From NCBI GenBank assembly GCA_030844895.1, contig CM061224.1:25625992-25689991 (forward strand): a stretch of DNA of 64,000 bases. The letters run 5' to 3'. The stretch comes from Ambrosia x helenae. Its lineage: Eukaryota > Streptophyta > Magnoliopsida > Asterales > Asteraceae. Under the pieces are notes generated by a model that worked only from the letters and a program-made list of their open reading frames with translations, made no database searches and had not been told where the DNA came from. This document shows, in pieces, positions 59,676-64,000 of the stretch (position 1 is the first letter of the stretch; each line of letters starts with the position of its first letter). Made by a program: the position numbers and the translations under genes.

Positions 59676-60640
59676 GATATGATCTGAATCCAGCTAAAGA
59701 TATAAGGTACAAGAACGGTCAAATCTTACAAAAGTGGAATCAGATTCTTAAGATGGAGGTCATATTGATGGATGAGCAGGTAAAGTACATATCATCAAAT
59801 AGAATCAGGTTCTTCATCTTATGTTTTTTTATTTACTTAGTTATGTGAGACTTCTTGTGTTTGATCTTCATGTTTTGTTTATGGTTATTTTCATGGTGAT
59901 AAGATTCAAGGATCTATTAAGAAACTGTTGTCTGTTGGTTAGTCTATTATTCTTTAATTTAATTAATTAATAACAGTTGTTGTGTTTGATTTTCATGTTT
60001 GTTTATGGTTAATTTCAGGGTGATAGGATTCAATACTCTATTAAGAAACTGTTTTCTGTTGGTTTGTCTATTATTCTTTAATTTAATTAATTAATAACAG
60101 TTGTTGTGTTTGATCTCCATGTTTAGTTTATGGTTATTTTCAGGGTGATAAGATTCAAGGCTTTATTAAGAAACTGTTGTCTTTTGGTTTGTCTATTATT
60201 CTTTAATTAATAATTTACATTTACTTTCTTATTTGTGCTTTAAAGTTAACAGATTTTTGATGCACTTGTATTTTTTATTTTTTCTAGATGTTGCTGGAAG
60301 TGTGATTTGTTGTGGATGTTTGGATGTGTTTGGACGACCTCCAAAAGAAATCAGACGTATGAATTTTAATATTCAAGACTTGGAGTAATGATTCGTTTAT
60401 ATTGTTATTGTTTTTTGTGTAAAAGTATTGCTTAAACTTTTAACACATCTGGCAGTTGATAGAATTGAATGCAATCATGTTAAAATTGCAAACTTAATGA
60501 TGACTTGGTATAATAAATGGTGTAATAATGTAGAGAATAAAATTTTTGTATATGTTTTATATCTATGGTTCTATTTTTTTCATGCAGAGGTAAGATATTG
60601 CGATGTACAATGTGGAATGAATATGCAGAACAAGATTTAA
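59676..60640 (+). pseudogene. RPA1-like OB-fold protein remnant with splice sites
   Basis: Four pieces can be read. 59677-59779 (after tttcag) gives YDLNPAKDIRYKNG and ends KMEVILMDEQ before GTAAAG. A piece reading GDKIQGSIKKLLS is present three times. 60288-60383 (after ttctag) gives DVAGSVICCGCLDVFGRPPK and ends NIQDL at a GTAATG donor. 60590 onward (after atgcag) gives GKILRCTMWNEYAEQD. Phrase order matches the DNA-binding OB folds of replication protein A 70 kDa-like proteins, which in plants are also carried by Helitrons. The start, the zinc finger and Helitron ends are not seen. Stops follow each piece, so it is probably dead. Confidence 0.65.
59860..60215 (+). repeat. About 124-bp exon unit present three times in tandem
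   Basis: The ggtgata(a/g)gattcaa exon starts at 59895, 60019 and 60144 (steps of 124 and 125 bp). Each copy carries the surrounding intron phrases tttatggtta and attctttaattta. Copies 2 and 3 keep a cag acceptor, while copy 1 has cat. Confidence 0.9.
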
Positions 60641-60730
60641 TTGGTTGCTTATCTGTCTGTTTATCCATTCTATCAAGAATTCATAGTTGAAGCCCAGAAG
60701 AAGCATGTTGATGCGCTTAGCGAGATTGAG

Positions 60731-61860
60731 AAGGTTTCAATATTTTATACATAGCTTGGATATTTGATGAGTTCATTAAAGTTTTCTTTTCTATAAAAAA
60801 ATAGATGTTTAATATATATTGTGTTTGCAGCCAATGTCCTGCGTTGGGGTTGTTTTGTGATTTGTTTTTAGGATTTTGTGTCTGTTGATGATGTAATGGA
60901 TTAGTTGTTTTGTGAGCAATCCTCTACCTTTAAAAGAATCAAGAAGTCATCTAGGTTTAAAAGTTTGGAGCTTGTTATTAACATTTGTCATGAAAGTTTA
61001 GTGTAAGACAGTTATCTTTAAGACTTTCTTATTAGGTGTGTGTAGCCTTTTCAGTGATAAGTTTTTGTCAAATCTTTAAAGTGAAAATGTATGTTAGTAG
61101 TGCTTCAACAGACTGCTTTAACAATTTTCTAATGGTGGTTAATCTTATGTTGTAATGGGTTTTAGCAATATATGTTATGAAATATCTATTAGAAAGCATC
61201 TAGTAGACAACATCTGTTATTGCAACTTGCTTTTAGATCACATATTTTAGGCTTTATACAATATATTTTGGATCAGAGAAGACCTTTCAAATATTTTGGT
61301 GAATATCTGTTATTCAACAGATGTTGTATCAGTGAATGGTTCTCTTTATTTTCAGCTGTTGCAACATATGTTGTAGAAACAGAGATTGGACTCTTGGAGA
61401 CCATTTAACAAAGATAGTATTGAACAGATGTTGTAGTTACAGAGGTTGTCATTCAACAGACTTTATAGCAATAAGCCATACTGAAAACAGTCTGTTATAG
61501 CAATAAACTTTGTATGAGAAAAGAGTTTTGAAGTTATTTTGGTCAATATCTATTATTCAACACATGTTGGAACAGTTAATGATGTTCTCCTTTTCTTCAT
61601 CTCTTCTAACTTATGTTATTAACATCTGTTGTAACACTGGATGATGCTCTTTAATATTCATTTGTTCTAACATGTGTTATTCCACATCTGTTCTAGAAAC
61701 AGACTTTGGACTCTTAGAGACCTTCTAACAGGGTAGTATTGAACAGATTTTGTAGTTACGGAGTTTTTACAATAGCATACCTTATAGCAACAGATCATAT
61801 TGAAGTACAGTTTGGGAATTGAGCAGATCTATGATGTTACACATTTCAAACTTGCATTTT
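60731..61860. other. Region dense in aacagatgtt-type phrases
   Basis: Motifs such as caacagatgttgta, aacatatgttgta and aacatctgttgtaac recur, many as imperfect palindromes. There is no supported frame. It may be the 3' part of the mobile element that carries the RPA1-like remnant. Confidence 0.45.
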
Positions 61861-62290
61861 ATGAATAATTAATTTAATTTGGCTCTTAAACAAAAAACTT
61901 GCATCATATTTTCATTAATTAACTAAAAGTTGTGAATTAAAGGTATCACATTAATTATCCGAAATTTCGGATTAGGATAAGAATTTCGAAAATTTTCAGA
62001 TATCTGAATCCAAAATCTTAAAAATAAAATAAATAGCACACGTAGTATGGGCATCCCATCGACTACTTTATTTACATTACACAATGCTACACACTTCGAA
62101 CTCTAAGAAAGCTTCGCACATCCGACGCCCGAATGTGCGATTGATCCCTATTCCGCCACCCGAGGCCCATAGATGGACGTCGTTCGGGTATTATACGTTT
62201 CTTTATGATAAAGAGGTTTAAAATGTTCCAACTACCTTATTAGATAGGGTAAGTCGGGTTTCGAACCTCAAGGACTATTGTGGAAAGTGT
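61861..62290. other. Spacer with unclear border to the minus-strand LTR
   Basis: The palindromic ccgaaatttcgg lies at 61961-61972. From about 62050 the sequence resembles the U5 side of a minus-strand LTR (gggtttcgaacctcaaggac at 62259), but the exact LTR end could not be fixed. Confidence 0.35.
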
Positions 62291-63556
62291 TATTTTTACT
62301 ATTGAATTAACTAGGCAAAAAAGTAAAATCGATTTGTTGGATTGTTGAGAAAATTGAAATTAAATAAACAACTTAAAAGAAAACGAGTGTAAAAATTATG
62401 AGAAATGGTGACCTCTCCAGGATCACGGTTAATCACTATCGCCAAGGGTTATACGAATTGCCAATTGAAATCACATAGACATGATTTGTGGTTTAATATG
62501 ATTAATATTGTAAGTTGATCAATGACCTTACTGACAGCCGATAACTGGACCACGACTGTTGATTTGGTTGATTATCACTTAATAATGTGTCAATTATTAC
62601 TAAGATTGAAAGACAAACACTTGAATGTTAATCAATGACCATTGATAATTAAACCGCTATGGTTGATGAAATCAAAACAAGCAAATCATTCAAATAAAGT
62701 TCAAACCAAATTGTTCAAACAAAACTACACTTGAAATTCGAAATTAAACAATCACAAATTCAATTCATTGTTTGACAAACGATAAACCCTTGACTATGTA
62801 ACTAACCATTCACCCGGAAAGGATCACGGATGGCTTAGCCGCTCATCTTGGTGAAATATGCGTCCATGGATCGAAGAATGCTTGAATACATGATTAATCG
62901 AGTGAAAGATATGATCGAATGATGTTGTTTGATGATGTTTGCCGCTGAAAATCGCCCAAAAAGTGTTTTTTGTTCGACTACTGACGGCCAAAAACGATTA
63001 GGTTTTGGTTTCCCTTTTATACCTTCAATAAAAAAACTTCCCTTGAACTTCTCGAACCCGCTGTAAACTACGGTAGGCATACCGTAGCTTACGGTTGCCT
63101 CTAGTGCTTCTTCATTTGCTTCAGACCGCCCCGGTGGTTGAGGGTACTTGGCTTACGGATTTTCCCTTCTGATGTAAAGCTCTTTTCCATTCATTGAGGA
63201 CCCGTAACCTACGGCCATAAGATCGTAGGCTACGGCGTGGTAATGCTATTCTCCTAAAATTCATTCTTCCATTCCAAATCTTCATCCAACCACGCCCGAG
63301 CCTCGTTGCTTCTTACCCGCGACCATTATTATCCTCGTTTCACCACGCGTGACACCCCGAATACTTCAAGATCTTCAATTTCCATCCATGCTCGATATCA
63401 TACGCATTTTTAACCTTTAAATCCTTCCACTTTCGCCATTTACCTACAATCACACATAATTGCGTAGTTATCTTATTCATGGCAATAAACATATCCAAAA
63501 CACTTTAAAAGCATGTAATTAAACACATTAAGCACCATGTTCGACCCCGTCAATCA
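62291..63556 (-). repeat. 3' LTR of an Athila/Tat-like element on the minus strand (left border uncertain)
   Basis: On the minus strand the LTR starts TGATTGACGGGG at 63556, directly after the purine tract. It has ACGGTAGGCATACCGT- and cctacgg/ccgtaggc-type palindromes at 63067-63092 and 63187-63236, comparable in position to the GCACGGCCGTGC motifs of the element at 10854. The left end may lie as far as about 62050. No coding frame. Confidence 0.5.
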
Positions 63557-64000
63557 CATTCCCACACTTACCTTTGATTGTCCCCAATCAAACCATCTCA
63601 AAACATGACTCACCTAGTTAACAAGCCACCTCCAATTCCTCTACTTGTAAATTATCCAAGATCCCCAATCATACCCGTCCCATAGACTGACACAATCGAG
63701 ATTGACAAACTGACGAGCAAGTGTTGCACATTTTCAAAACCAAGAATTATCTAAATAAACCTAACATGCTTATTATCATACACATACGCTACACGCCCCT
63801 CACAATGTTCGCTACTCTTGGTTTATTTTTGGACTAGCATGTAATACGCTAGTATATATCCCTCAAAAAACCAAGAATGTAACTTTGTTATCATAGGTTT
63901 GTATAACAATCACACATAAGCTATAAACTGTGCACACATCAAAAGGTCTTACGGATTTTGGGCTTAGGGTAAAGGTAGGATAATTTTAGTTAACAAGTGG
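63557..64000 (-). mobile_element. 3' internal end of an Athila/Tat-like element, with purine tract
   Basis: Reading the minus strand toward 63556, gattggggacaatcaaaggt is followed by aagtgtgggaat and then the LTR start. The same order, ggggacaat then aagtgtgggga, is seen in the Athila element at 28262-28293. The body continues beyond the window. Confidence 0.55.

Overview
The window reads as nuclear DNA of a flowering plant. It has an intron-rich gene of a plant-specific family, Athila-type Ty3 retrotransposon coding sequence, Cassandra-type 5S-bearing LTRs, tRNA-derived SINEs, hAT-type miniature elements and a psbD/psbC plastid DNA insertion. The repeat families look like those of Asteraceae, but that placement is an inference and was not tested. 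All element boundaries were read by eye from target-site duplications (TSDs), terminal motifs and primer binding sites.

Positions 1-10,848 hold one apparently intact host gene on the minus strand (2722-7937). It encodes a protein with an N-terminal C2 domain of the EEIG1/EHBP1 type and a conserved plant C-terminal domain, in about nine coding exons. One exon carries a fresh-looking 67-residue tandem duplication, and at least one hAT-type miniature element lies in an intron. Upstream are a hAT MITE (8453-8606) and a SINE (about 9688-10034).

Positions 10,849-31,477 are a single Athila-type element (10854-31472) flanked by the TSD gcgga. It has LTRs, a tRNA-Asp-type primer binding site, gag, protease, reverse transcriptase, RNase H and integrase, and a purine-rich tract. 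Three insertions interrupt it. A 705-bp hAT element with an 8-bp TSD sits in the 5' LTR. A chimeric LTR/Cassandra unit with TSD gttcc sits in gag. A 4.9-kb non-coding LTR retrotransposon with TSD caatg sits inside the reverse transcriptase. Without these the element is about 13.0 kb. Its reading frames are dead, mostly through CAG-to-TAG type changes.

Positions 31,478-38,317 are repeat-rich and without a gene I can support: palindrome-rich direct repeats, GA-rich DNA and a SINE (35931-36250) with a perfect 16-bp TSD.

Positions 38,318-54,450 are a multi-level nest. A large LTR (38318-40871, ending 51492-51524, followed by a tRNA-Met-type PBS) contains a Cassandra array (40872-51486, TSD gacac). 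The array contains a solo LTR 'C' (42139-50972, TSD gtcac). LTR C contains a psbD-psbC plastid fragment and another solo LTR 'D' (43193-45029, TSD tgaat). Part of C plus D was then amplified as three direct repeats of about 1.92-1.94 kb.

Positions 54,451-64,000 hold a 40-bp-arm hairpin, a 2.9-kb solo LTR (56342-59258, TSD cctta) with a nested hAT element, and a degenerate RPA1-like OB-fold gene (59676-60640) with a triplicated exon. At the right edge is the LTR/3' end of an Athila/Tat-like element on the minus strand.
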